From the NCBI GenBank assembly GCA_945874145.1, contig CAMCFN010000020.1, positions 1-59,352 of the forward strand: 59,352 nucleotides of DNA, read 5' to 3'. The position numbers were made by a program, and so were the translations under genes. Shown here in pieces: positions 34,822 through 43,824 of this stretch. Each line of letters opens with the position of its first letter. The stretch's first letter is position 1. The notes below the pieces were generated by a model. The model searched no databases. It saw nothing but the letters and a program-made list of their open reading frames with translations, and was not told where the DNA came from. This DNA is from Akkermansia muciniphila (GTDB lineage Bacteria > Verrucomicrobiota > Verrucomicrobiia > Limisphaerales > SXTU01).

Positions 34822-36171
34822 ATGAACACCAAACGCCAAACCTGGCTCCTCAACCGCCGTCACTTCCTCCGGGGTGCGGGCACCGCCATCGCCCTGCCGC
34901 TGCTGGATTGCATGAGGCCGCTGCACGCCGCCGACAACAAGGTGCTCAAGCCCAAGCGCAGCGTGTTCATCTACCTGCCCAACGGGGTGAACACGAGTGA
35001 TTGGCAAATCAAGGAGGCCGGCCCGGACTACAAACTGTCCAAACCGCTCGCGTCGCTCGAAAAGCACCGCGCCGTCATCACCCCCTTCAGCGGCCTGCAC
35101 CATCCCAATGGCCTGGGGCACCATCATAATTGCCAGACCATCTGGCTCACCGGCGGGAAGATTGGCCCGTCCGAGCGCAACACCATCTCAGTGGACCAGC
35201 TCATGGCGCAGGTGACCGCGCCGGTGACGCGCTATTCGTCCCTCGAATTGACCAACCAGGGCGGCGCGCTGGCTTGGAACGCGGATGGCATCCAATTACC
35301 CGCACAACACAGTCCGGGCGTCGCGTTCCGCGAGCTGTTCGAGGACCCCAAGGGCGGCGCGGCCAAACAGCGGCGCGGTTTTCAACGGCGTGGCAGCATT
35401 CTCGATGCGGTGCTGGAAGACGCCCGCAGCCTGAGCGGCAAGCTGGGCAGCGAGGACCGCGGCCGGCTGGAGCAATATCTCACCGCCGTGCGCGAAGTGG
35501 AAATCCGCACCGCGCGTTCCGACAAGTGGCTCGACACGGCGCGGCCCAAAATCGAGCCCGCCACCCAGTCCCGGCTGAACCGCGACATCTCGCTTCAGAT
35601 GCTCGGCGATTATTTGCGCACGATGTATGACCTGATTGTGCTCTCGTTCCAGACCGACGTGACGCGCGTCGCCACGCTCACCACAGGGCAGGAGGGACAA
35701 GGCCCGGCGGTGCCTGAAATCGGCGTGAAGCAGGACCGGCACTCGCTCTCGCATCACAACGGCAATCCCGAGCTGATGGGCCAACTCACCGCGAGCGACG
35801 CGTTCAACCTCGCGCAGTTCAGCTATTTTCTCGACCGCCTCAGCGAGGTGAAGGACGCCGACGGCCCGCTGCTCGACACCACGATGGCCCTTTACGGCAG
35901 CGGCATGGCTTACGGCCACAGCCACGGCAACGCCAGCCTGCCCCTCATCCTTGCCGGGGGCACCAAGCTCGGCCTCAAGCACGGGCGGCACGTGGACTTC
36001 AACCGCACCAAGGAATTCCAAGGCTACGACAAGCAGACTGGCGTCCACTTCCGTCCCGTGAACGAAAAGGCGCGGTTGAGCAACCTGCTGCTGACCATGG
36101 CGCAGAAGATGGACGTGAAGACCGAGAAGTTCGCGGACAGCCTGGGGCCGGTCTCGGAGGTGCTGGCTTGA
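34822..36171 (+). CDS. Tat-exported DUF1552 protein (module A partner)
   Basis: 449-aa protein of the alkaline phosphatase/sulfatase-like fold group DUF1552. It begins with a twin-arginine leader (LNRRHFLRGAGTAIALPLL). Family hallmarks: RSVFIYLPNGVNTSDW, SGLHHPNGLGHHHN with clustered His, KQDRHSLSHHNGNPE and ALYGSGMAYGHSHGN. It is cotranscribed with the DUF1592 cytochrome upstream and the unknown protein downstream, whose TTG start overlaps its stop. Tat export implies folding, perhaps metal binding by the His clusters, in the cytoplasm. The reaction is not known. Confidence 0.9.
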   Translation: MNTKRQTWLLNRRHFLRGAGTAIALPLLDCMRPLHAADNKVLKPKRSVFIYLPNGVNTSDWQIKEAGPDYKLSKPLASLEKHRAVITPFSGLHHPNGLGHHHNCQTIWLTGGKIGPSERNTISVDQLMAQVTAPVTRYSSLELTNQGGALAWNADGIQLPAQHSPGVAFRELFEDPKGGAAKQRRGFQRRGSILDAVLEDARSLSGKLGSEDRGRLEQYLTAVREVEIRTARSDKWLDTARPKIEPATQSRLNRDISLQMLGDYLRTMYDLIVLSFQTDVTRVATLTTGQEGQGPAVPEIGVKQDRHSLSHHNGNPELMGQLTASDAFNLAQFSYFLDRLSEVKDADGPLLDTTMALYGSGMAYGHSHGNASLPLILAGGTKLGLKHGRHVDFNRTKEFQGYDKQTGVHFRPVNEKARLSNLLLTMAQKMDVKTEKFADSLGPVSEVLA

Positions 36172-37322
36172 AGCCGAGGGTCGCCCGCCCGCACGGCGTG
36201 CTCACGCTGGTCGCCTGCCTGTTCGCCTTCCTCGCAGTCGCTCAGGACAAGTCCGACCACGTCCCGAAGCCCGGGGAATTTCCGCCGCCCGACTCGGGTC
36301 ACTACCTCTCCGGCGAACTGGTGATGCTCGATCCCGTCAACCGCCGAGGTGCGCTGCGCATCGACGGCAATGAGCCGCACGACCGCTACCACGCCGGCCC
36401 GCTGCACTCCTTCGCGCTGCTCCCCTACGCCATGTGCTGGTTCAACGGCGCGCCGGCTGAGTTGCGCGACATCCCCATCGGCACGCACGTCCACGGCTAT
36501 TTCTTCGTGCCACCACCGGGCGAGGAGCAGACCCTCCCGCCCCTGCCGAAGGGGCAGGAGAAGTTTGCCATCAAATACAACCACGCCCTCTCGCTGGAGG
36601 ACGACTTCAGCTTTTATCAGCGGCGGGGCCAAGCGTGGAAGGTGGTGTCGCTCGACGTGGCCAAGGGCAAGCTGAACGTCGTTCCCACAGGAAAATCCGC
36701 CAAGGACGGCATCAACCGCCCTTACATCTTCGACATCGACTCCGTCACGCGCGTCTGGCAGGGCCGCATGCTCGTCGAGTTGAAGGACATCTCGCCGGAC
36801 ACCATCGTCCAGCTCAATCTCGCGTGGTCCCAAGGCTGGCGGGACAAGGAATTCACCGTCTCGGACCTCTGGCTTGATGAAGCAAGCCGGCAGTTCGCCA
36901 CGGAACTCCAGCGGCGGCGCCACGTGCGCTACCAGCGCCAGCGCTGGGTGCCCGGCTGGATTGACGCGGTCGAGAACTTCGATTTTGGCGGCGGCCTCGT
37001 CACGCTCACGCTCTTCGGCGGCATGGATGCCGCGCTTTACCACGAGCTCAAGACCACGCAGGACAAGGGCTTCGGAGTGGCTGCCGCCGAGAAGACGCTG
37101 CGCACCTGGTATCACCGGGGCGACAAGAAGATAGGCCAGGTGCTCGAATGGAAGGAAACCGCGAACCCGCCCCTAGGCAGCAGCGGCATCCAAGTCCGGC
37201 TGAAGTTCACCGAACTGCTTGATGGCTACCGCCCGGGACGCATCGTCCGCGTCAAGTGCCACGACTGGATCTTCGTCACCATGCCGCCCGAAGAGCGGAT
37301 GAAGTCGCTGGAAGAACGCTAG
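36168..37322 (+). CDS. Exported protein of unknown function coupled to module A
   Basis: 384-aa protein I do not recognise by name. It starts at a TTG that overlaps the DUF1552 stop (TTGA), and a signal peptide (MKPRVARPHGVLTLVACLFAFLAVA) supports that start. The mature protein reads as beta-rich with several repeated small-domain-like segments: GHYLSGELVMLDPVNRRGAL, HVHGYFFVPPPGEEQT, WVPGWIDAVENFDFGGG, and a C-terminal VKCHDWIFVTMPP. No Cys pair or catalytic motif is evident. Coupling to a DUF1592/DUF1552 pair suggests it works with them outside the cell. Confidence 0.75.
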   Translation: MKPRVARPHGVLTLVACLFAFLAVAQDKSDHVPKPGEFPPPDSGHYLSGELVMLDPVNRRGALRIDGNEPHDRYHAGPLHSFALLPYAMCWFNGAPAELRDIPIGTHVHGYFFVPPPGEEQTLPPLPKGQEKFAIKYNHALSLEDDFSFYQRRGQAWKVVSLDVAKGKLNVVPTGKSAKDGINRPYIFDIDSVTRVWQGRMLVELKDISPDTIVQLNLAWSQGWRDKEFTVSDLWLDEASRQFATELQRRRHVRYQRQRWVPGWIDAVENFDFGGGLVTLTLFGGMDAALYHELKTTQDKGFGVAAAEKTLRTWYHRGDKKIGQVLEWKETANPPLGSSGIQVRLKFTELLDGYRPGRIVRVKCHDWIFVTMPPEERMKSLEER

Positions 37323-37633
37323 CAACGGTTCACCAAGCACCTCCAGTTGTGCCGATGAACAAAGCCCCATCACGATGCCCCGGAATTGGATTTCACGCTT
37401 CAACTAGCGCAGCCGCCGTGCACGCTGGTGCCGGATTCGCGGATGCACAAAAACCTCCGGCAGCGGGATGAAAGACTCATTATGAACTTACGCCCATGCT
37501 GCTTCACCAAGCCGCTCGGCAGCCGGATGTCGTGGGTGGGCCTGCTCGCAGCGGAAGACGGCGTGCGGCAGGCGGAGACCGATTTGAAGCGCGAGGCCAG
37601 ACAATCGCTAAAACCCAATCCCTCCCGACCACA
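37323..37633. other. 311-base spacer between modules A and B; weak open frame only
   Basis: No gene I can support with confidence. An open frame from 37386 to 37637 ends in an ATGA overlap with the next start codon, which is how coupled genes look, but the 83-residue product (rich in Arg, Leu and Pro) shows no motif I know and no ribosome binding site. No palindrome stands out. It may carry the promoter of module B. Confidence 0.4.
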
Positions 37634-40600
37634 ATGAAACCGTATCACATGACTTTGCTGGTGCTGCTGGGTGCCGCCTCGGTCCACGCCGCCCAGCCAA
37701 CCAAGGCATTTCTCACCCGGTTTTGTGCTGAATGCCACGACGCAGACGTGCAAAAGGGTGGCCTGCGCGTGGACACGCTCGCGTTCCCACCGACGGGCGC
37801 GGATGGCTTGAACTTGCTCATCCGCCTGCACGACCGCGTGCAGGCCGGCGAGATGCCGCCGAAGAAGGCGGCGCAACCCACCGCGGCGGAGCGGCAGGCC
37901 TTCCTCCGCGCCTTGGGCCGTGAGGTGAGCGCGGCCGAGGGCGCGGCGGCGGCTGGCGGGCGCACGCTGGTGCGGCGCATGAACCGCGTGGAATACGAGC
38001 ACGCGTTGCGGGATTTGCTGGCCTTGCCGTTGCTGCGTGTGAAGGAACTGCTGCCCGAGGACGGCCAGCAGTTCGGCTTCGACAAAGTCGCGGGAGCGCT
38101 GGACATCTCGCACATCCAGATGACCAAGTATTTGCAGGCGGCGGACGTCGCGCTGCGGCAGGCGGTGGTGAAGGCAGCGGCCCGGCCCGAGACGAAGGTG
38201 TGGCGTGAGCCGGCAGCGCGGCAGTATTCCGCGCACGGTGCCGTGCTGCAAAAGTGCGGCGTGCCGATGAACAACCGCACCGTGGCCGAAGGTTTGACCA
38301 GCCACATCGCGGGCAATCCGGTCGCGGATATCGGGAACTCGTATCGCGCACCTTCGTTCAAGGGCGAGGCGGAGTCGTTCGCCGTGCTCACAGGCGTCAT
38401 CGGCGCGCACCAGCCGGAGGGCATCCAGATTGACCGCTTCAATCCGCCGGTGCCGGGCTGGTATCGCGTGCGGTTTTCGCTGTGGGGCTTGCGGTGGGAA
38501 CGCACGCACGCCGTGGCGGCGAAGCGCGGCATGGTGCGCAGCTACGTCTCGCTCGGGCTGCCTTATTTCAAGGACGCGCAAGGCCGCTGGCAGGCCACGC
38601 CGCTCACGCCGGAGCAGTTGGCGGAGAAGCGCGGCATGCGCGAGTGGCGGGAGAACGTGGAATTTTACGGCGACGCGGAGGCGACGCACGTCGTGCGGGC
38701 TTCACTGAAAGGCGAGCCGCTCGGCTACTTCGATGCGCCGTCGCTCAAGCCCACGACGCATGAGTTCAAGGTGTGGCTCAATCCCGGCGAGCGCGTGTCG
38801 TTCCACGCGATGACGCTGCCGGCTTCGGCCGCACCGGGCGGCGGCACGAGCCAGGGTATTTTAGATTACGAGGGGCCGGGCGTGGCTTACGACTGGTTCG
38901 AGGTCGAGGGGCCGCTCATCGAGCAGTGGCCGCCGGAAAGCCAGCGGCGGTTGTTTGGTGAAATCCCCGTGAACGCTTATCCGCGTCCGCCACTCGCGGG
39001 CGTGCCGACAGTCGCGGCCAGCGTGACGGAGAAGCTGCCGCTCGCCAGTTTCACGGGCGCGGGCCAGGCGCTCGGTGCGGAGCGGCTGCTCAATCTTTCC
39101 GGAACGACCACGACGCGCTTCAACTGCGCGGCGGCGGGCGATTACGAAGTGGCCGTGACGGCCTTCGAGACGCACGCAGGCAACGAGCCGGCGAAGATGC
39201 GCGTGCTCGTGGACGGCACCGAACTGCCGCACGCGCAGTTCGCCGTGAACACGCTCCGGGCCGCGCCGAAGACGTATCGCGCGAAATTCCGCGTCTCAAG
39301 CGCCGGGCCAGTCGCGCTGGACATCGAGTTCATGAACGACTTCCTCGACGAGGCGAATCCCGACCCGCAGCTCCGTGACCGGAACCTCTTCCTCACCGGG
39401 GTCGAAATCACCGCGCCAAAGGCTGGGCCACCGACCATCGCCGGAGCCACGCCGGATCACCGCAGCCTGCTGCTGGGATTTGCGAGCCGGGCGTTTCGCC
39501 GGCCCGCGACGGCGGAGGAAGTCGTCCCGTTCGCCGCGATTGTCGAAGGGCAGCTCGCGCGCGGCGTGGGCTTCGAGCCGGCGATGCTCGCGGGTTACAA
39601 GGCCATCCTGTGCTCGCCGGACTTTCTCCTGATTGGCCTGGAATCCGGCGTGCCGCAGCCGGCGCAAGGGGCTCCCGTCAAGCTCGGCGACCACGCGCTC
39701 GCCTCGCGTCTGTCGTTCTTTCTCTGGAACTCCGGGCCGGATGCGACGCTGCTGGACCTCGCGGCGAGGCACGCCTTGACCCAGCCCGCCACGCTGCGCG
39801 CGCAGGTCGAGCGGATGCTGGCGGACCCGCGCTCGGACCGGTTCGTCGAACACTTCCTCGACGAATGGCTGGAACTGAAGAAAATCGATTTCACCACGCC
39901 CGACCCGAATTTGTATCCCGAGTTCGACCCGTGGCTGCACGACTCGATGCTGGCCGAGTCGCGCGCTTGGTTCCAGAAGCTGCTGGCGCAGAATCTGGGG
40001 GTGAGCGAAGTGCTTGCCGCTGACACGGTGCTCGTGAACCAGCGCCTTGCCGAGCTGTATGGCCTGCGCGGCGTGACGGGCGCGGGGCTGCGCGAGGTGA
40101 AGTTGCCGGCGGGCTCGCCGCGCGGCGGATTTCTCACGCAGGCGGCCGTGCTGAAAGTGACGGCCAATGGGACCGCGACCTCGCCCGTGCTGCGCGGCGT
40201 TTGGGTGATGGAACGCATCCTCGGCATTCCGCGTCAGCCGCCGCCGCCGAACATCCCCGCCGTCGAGCCCGACGCGACCGGGGCCGTGACCATCCGCCAG
40301 ATGATTGAGAAACACCGCGCCGACGCTGCGTGCGCGTCCTGCCACGCGAACATAGACCCGCCGGGACTGGCCTTGGAGAACTTCGATGCCATCGGCGGCT
40401 GGCGCGACCGCTACCGGCTCGCCGGGCAGCCGAAGAAAATCCGCAAAGGTAAGGAAGTCGTGGAGGAGCCGTTTGTTGAAATCGTCAGCGGCGCGGCGCA
40501 TCGCAACCGCATCAAGCTGCGGCTCGGCTCCGAAGTGGATGCCACCGGAGAGCTCGCCGATGGCCGCAAGTTTGCCGACGTGAACGGTTTGCGCGCCCTG

Positions 40601-40792
40601 CTGCTCGCGGACCCCGACGCCCTCGCGCGCAACCTCGCGCGGCAGCTCATGATCTACGCAACTGGCGCGGGCATCCGGTTCGCCGATCGCGAGGCCATCA
40701 ACAGCATCGTGGCCAAGACCAAAGCGACGAATCATGGCCTGCGCTCCATCGTGCAGGAAGTGGTCGCCAGCGACCTGCTTCAAACCAAGTAA
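37634..40792 (+). CDS. Exported large DUF1592-type di-heme cytochrome (module B)
   Basis: 1052-aa homologue of the module A cytochrome, longer by some 280 residues. Signal peptide MKPYHMTLLVLLGAASVHA supports the start. Order: cytochrome domain with CAECH near residue 31 and GEMPPKKAAQP; DUF1587 (VRRMNRVEYEHALRDLL); a long insertion of about 300 residues with beta-sandwich character (GDYEVAVTAFETHAG, MRVLVDGTELPHAQF), resembling carbohydrate-binding modules; DUF1595 (FASRAFRRPATAEEVVPF); DUF1592 (ASRLSFFLWNSGPDATLLD); DUF1588 with CASCH near 900 and RGVWVMERILG; DUF1585 at the end. The DUF1552 partner follows after 12 nt. The inserted domain suggests direct glycan contact; that is inference. 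Confidence 0.9.
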   Translation: MKPYHMTLLVLLGAASVHAAQPTKAFLTRFCAECHDADVQKGGLRVDTLAFPPTGADGLNLLIRLHDRVQAGEMPPKKAAQPTAAERQAFLRALGREVSAAEGAAAAGGRTLVRRMNRVEYEHALRDLLALPLLRVKELLPEDGQQFGFDKVAGALDISHIQMTKYLQAADVALRQAVVKAAARPETKVWREPAARQYSAHGAVLQKCGVPMNNRTVAEGLTSHIAGNPVADIGNSYRAPSFKGEAESFAVLTGVIGAHQPEGIQIDRFNPPVPGWYRVRFSLWGLRWERTHAVAAKRGMVRSYVSLGLPYFKDAQGRWQATPLTPEQLAEKRGMREWRENVEFYGDAEATHVVRASLKGEPLGYFDAPSLKPTTHEFKVWLNPGERVSFHAMTLPASAAPGGGTSQGILDYEGPGVAYDWFEVEGPLIEQWPPESQRRLFGEIPVNAYPRPPLAGVPTVAASVTEKLPLASFTGAGQALGAERLLNLSGTTTTRFNCAAAGDYEVAVTAFETHAGNEPAKMRVLVDGTELPHAQFAVNTLRAAPKTYRAKFRVSSAGPVALDIEFMNDFLDEANPDPQLRDRNLFLTGVEITAPKAGPPTIAGATPDHRSLLLGFASRAFRRPATAEEVVPFAAIVEGQLARGVGFEPAMLAGYKAILCSPDFLLIGLESGVPQPAQGAPVKLGDHALASRLSFFLWNSGPDATLLDLAARHALTQPATLRAQVERMLADPRSDRFVEHFLDEWLELKKIDFTTPDPNLYPEFDPWLHDSMLAESRAWFQKLLAQNLGVSEVLAADTVLVNQRLAELYGLRGVTGAGLREVKLPAGSPRGGFLTQAAVLKVTANGTATSPVLRGVWVMERILGIPRQPPPPNIPAVEPDATGAVTIRQMIEKHRADAACASCHANIDPPGLALENFDAIGGWRDRYRLAGQPKKIRKGKEVVEEPFVEIVSGAAHRNRIKLRLGSEVDATGELADGRKFADVNGLRALLLADPDALARNLARQLMIYATGAGIRFADREAINSIVAKTKATNHGLRSIVQEVVASDLLQTK

Positions 40793-40804
40793 CCCAACAA
40801 GCCC

Positions 40805-42079
40805 ATGACTCACATCGCCACGCCCGCCATGAACCGCCGCACCTTTCTCCGCGCCTCCGGTGCCGCGCTCGCCCTGCCGTTTCTCGATGCCATGCGTCCA
40901 ATCTTCGGCAAGTCCGCCGAGGCACCGCGCCGCATGATTTCCATCTGCACCAACCTCGGCGTGCTGGAGAGACATTTCTTCCCGGCGGAGACCGGGCGCG
41001 GCTACGCGCTCACGCCGTATCTCGAAGCCATGAAAGACTTCCGCGAACACTTCACGGTGGTCTCCGGCAGTTCGCATGGGGAGGTGACCGGCGGGCACTC
41101 CGCCGAGGCCACGTTCCTCACCGCTGCGCCGCATCCGGGCACCGCGTCGTTCCGCAACAGCATCTCGCTTGATCAATTCGCCGCCGAGCGCATCGGGCAC
41201 CTCACGCGCGTCTCCGCGTTGCCGCTTGTGGTTTCAAAGAGTGGCAACCAATCGTTATCCTTCACCTCCAGCGGCGTCATGCTGCCTGCGGAGCGCAGTC
41301 CTGCGCAGGTATTCAAGGCCCTCTTCGTCGCGGGCGATGCAGCGTCAGTTCAGAAGCAGGTCGAGCAACTGCGCACCGGTCGCAGCATCCTCGACACTGT
41401 CGCAAATCGCGCCGCCGCTTTGCAGAAACAACTCGGCAGCGCGGATCGCGAACGGCTTGACCAATACTTTACCTCCGTCCGCGAGGTGGAACGTCGCCTG
41501 CTCATCGCTGAAGAATGGGAGGGCAAGCCCAAACCCAGGCTCGATGTCCCGGCTCCGAAGGACGGCGAATACCTGCTCGAAAAACTTGGCGCGATGTATG
41601 ACCTCGCGCATCTCGCATTCGCCACCGACAGCACACGCCTGATCACCCTGCTCATCAAGCTCGACGGCTTCAGCGAGCACATCCCCGGCGTGAGCAGCGA
41701 GAGCCACAACCTCTCCCACCACGTCGGCCGCGAGGACAAACTCGCCCAGCTCAAGAACCTCGAACTCGCCGAGTTCCGCCACCTCGCCGCCCTGCTGGCG
41801 AAGCTCAAGTCCATCAACGAAGGCGACGCCACGCTGCTCGACCGCACGCAGGTCCTCTACGGCAGCAACCTCGGCAACGGCAACAATCACGATACCAAGA
41901 ACCTCCCCATCCTCCTCGCCGGCGGCGGCTACAAACACGGCCAGCACCTAGCCTTCGACCGGAAGAACAACTACCCGCTGCCGAACCTGTTCGTGACTAT
42001 GCTCAATCGCCTGGGCGTCGAAGCGTCGAAATTCGCCAGCAGCACGGGCACTATGCGCGGGCTGGACACAGCGGGTTGA
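40805..42079 (+). CDS. Tat-exported DUF1552 protein (module B partner)
   Basis: 424-aa homologue of the module A DUF1552 protein. Twin-arginine leader: MNRRTFLRASGAALALPFLDA after an eight-residue extension; ATG at 40829 is an alternative start. Family signs: ISICTNLGVLERHFFP, SSHGEVTGGHSAEATFL, SSESHNLSHHVGREDKL, QVLYGSNLGNGNNHD and GGGYKHGQHLAFDR. It begins 12 nt after the module B cytochrome and ends 9 nt before the beta-helix gene, so all three are probably one operon. Confidence 0.9.
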   Translation: MTHIATPAMNRRTFLRASGAALALPFLDAMRPIFGKSAEAPRRMISICTNLGVLERHFFPAETGRGYALTPYLEAMKDFREHFTVVSGSSHGEVTGGHSAEATFLTAAPHPGTASFRNSISLDQFAAERIGHLTRVSALPLVVSKSGNQSLSFTSSGVMLPAERSPAQVFKALFVAGDAASVQKQVEQLRTGRSILDTVANRAAALQKQLGSADRERLDQYFTSVREVERRLLIAEEWEGKPKPRLDVPAPKDGEYLLEKLGAMYDLAHLAFATDSTRLITLLIKLDGFSEHIPGVSSESHNLSHHVGREDKLAQLKNLELAEFRHLAALLAKLKSINEGDATLLDRTQVLYGSNLGNGNNHDTKNLPILLAGGGYKHGQHLAFDRKNNYPLPNLFVTMLNRLGVEASKFASSTGTMRGLDTAG

Positions 42080-42088
42080 GGCCATGTC

Positions 42089-43729
42089 ATGCAATATGTC
42101 TCCCAGCACTTCACTACGATGGCGGGCTTGCGGAGTCGAAGCGTAAAGGTAACTGCCACGCTGGTGTTGAGCCTGTCCCACGCGATGGCAACCGAATTGA
42201 GCGTGCCAGCGGGTTTTCCAACCATTCAAGAGGCCGTTAATGCCGGTCGTCCGGGCGATGTCGTGCTCGTCGAACCAGGAACCTATCGCGAACGAGTCCA
42301 GCTCAAGGAGCGCATCACCCTGCGCAGTGCGGGCGATGACTCGCCGGGCAAGCTGGGTCTGGCCCGGGCCGAGGTGACCATAATTGATGGCGTCGGCCAG
42401 CCCGAGACGAGTCCGGGCGTCGCGATGGCGGAAGGAGCCGTGCTCGACGGCTTCACGGTCACGGGCATCGGCCGCTACGACGACGCGGAATGGCAGCGGC
42501 ATTTCAACACGCGCGGCAACGAGCAGCCACATGAGCAGATTGGCGCGCCCGGAGTCGCTGGCATCAGCATCCCAGGCGTGAACTGCGAGGTGCGGCAAAA
42601 CATTGTTCATCACGTCGGCTACACGGGCATCGCGATCACCGGCGTGGACGGGCGTGTCTGCGTGCCGCTGGTCGTGAGCAATGTTTGCCATCGCAACATG
42701 GGCGGCGGCATCGGCTCGATGAACGGCTCGCGGGCCGTCATTCGTGGCAACCTCTGCTTTGAGAATTTTTACGCGGGCATCGGGCACGAGAACGCCAGCC
42801 CGCTCGTGGAGTTGAACCGCTGCCACGGCAACATCCGCGCCGGCATCGGTATCAGCGAGGGGGCGTCACCGATCGTGCGCTCGAATGTGTGCTACCTGAA
42901 TCGCCGCGCCGGCATCGGCGTGCGCACGGGCAGCAACACGCGCCCGGATATCGAGCGGAATGAATGCCGCGACAACGGCATGGCGGGCATTGGCGTCGAG
43001 GAAGAGGCCGAGCCGACGCTGCGGTTCAATCGGTGCTTCCGCAACGTCCTTGCCGGCATCGGGGCACGTGACCACGCGCGCCCGCTTATTCTGAGCAACG
43101 AGTGTTTTGAGAACGGCGAGGCCGGGATTGGCCTGATGACCGGCCGGAACACCCAAGTGGTCAGCAACCATTGCCATCTGAACAAGGCCGCCGGCATCGG
43201 GCTAGCCGGCGCCGGCACGAACTCCGCCGATTTGATCGCGAACCGGTTGATCGAAAACGCCACGGTCGCGGTCGGCATCAACGCGGGCTGGGCCGTGACC
43301 TTGAACGGCAATGAACTCGTGCGCACCAACGGAATGCCGCCGCTCATAATGATTTTCGCCGGGGCTTCAGCAGGGTTGACCAACAACACGCTCCGGGGTG
43401 GCGGCGTGGCAGCCATCCGCGTTTCCGGACAAGTGACCGCCCGAAACAACCGGATCGCCGGCACCACATTGCGCCGAGGCGGCCCGCCGAATTACGGTGT
43501 GTGGGCCCTGCCCGGTGGGACGGTGGAGTTTTCCGGCAACACGGTGAGCGGCTGGCGGCATGCCCTGTTCGCGGAAGGCGCGACCATCACCGCGCAGCAA
43601 AACTCGGTGACCGACGCGGTCACCGCCGCCTTTCGCATTCGCGGGAGCGGAGCCCGAGTGGTGGTCAAAGGCAACCAGATTTCAGGCGTGGAGGTGAAAG
43701 AAGTGCTCTTCGACCCAGCCGCGCAATGA
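42089..43729 (+). CDS. Exported right-handed parallel beta-helix protein with an NxC-GIG ladder
   Basis: 546-aa protein. GAGG 7 nt before 42089 supports this start; an ATG at 42119 would give a shorter leader. After the signal region comes a beta-helix opening (PTIQEAVNAGRPGDVVLVEPG), as in pectate-lyase and NosD folds. Eight coils follow with the pattern Asn-x-Cys-x-x-Asn-x-x-x-Gly-Ile-Gly: NVCHRN, NLCFEN, NRCHGN, NVCYLN, NECRDN, NRCFRN, NECFEN, NHCHLN. This builds stacked Asn and Cys ladders along the helix. Later coils are less regular. Such folds usually bind or cleave polysaccharides (lyase, epimerase, hydrolase); no clear catalytic residue is visible. Its place directly after a DUF1592/DUF1552 pair suggests a shared glycan substrate. 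Confidence 0.85.
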   Translation: MQYVSQHFTTMAGLRSRSVKVTATLVLSLSHAMATELSVPAGFPTIQEAVNAGRPGDVVLVEPGTYRERVQLKERITLRSAGDDSPGKLGLARAEVTIIDGVGQPETSPGVAMAEGAVLDGFTVTGIGRYDDAEWQRHFNTRGNEQPHEQIGAPGVAGISIPGVNCEVRQNIVHHVGYTGIAITGVDGRVCVPLVVSNVCHRNMGGGIGSMNGSRAVIRGNLCFENFYAGIGHENASPLVELNRCHGNIRAGIGISEGASPIVRSNVCYLNRRAGIGVRTGSNTRPDIERNECRDNGMAGIGVEEEAEPTLRFNRCFRNVLAGIGARDHARPLILSNECFENGEAGIGLMTGRNTQVVSNHCHLNKAAGIGLAGAGTNSADLIANRLIENATVAVGINAGWAVTLNGNELVRTNGMPPLIMIFAGASAGLTNNTLRGGGVAAIRVSGQVTARNNRIAGTTLRRGGPPNYGVWALPGGTVEFSGNTVSGWRHALFAEGATITAQQNSVTDAVTAAFRIRGSGARVVVKGNQISGVEVKEVLFDPAAQ

Positions 43730-43824
43730 CAGCCTGCCTGCGGATTTCTCAGCTCGCACAGCCCGTCCGAGATCGAACTTACTTCACGCTCGACGCTCGC
43801 GACCCGGCTGGCATTTTTCCCGGA

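Noticed and set aside
37386..37637. Small frame ending in an ATGA overlap with the module B cytochrome
   Set aside because: The overlap is suggestive, but the product has no known motif, no ribosome binding site and no export signal, unlike every other gene of the block. Left as a gap with a note.
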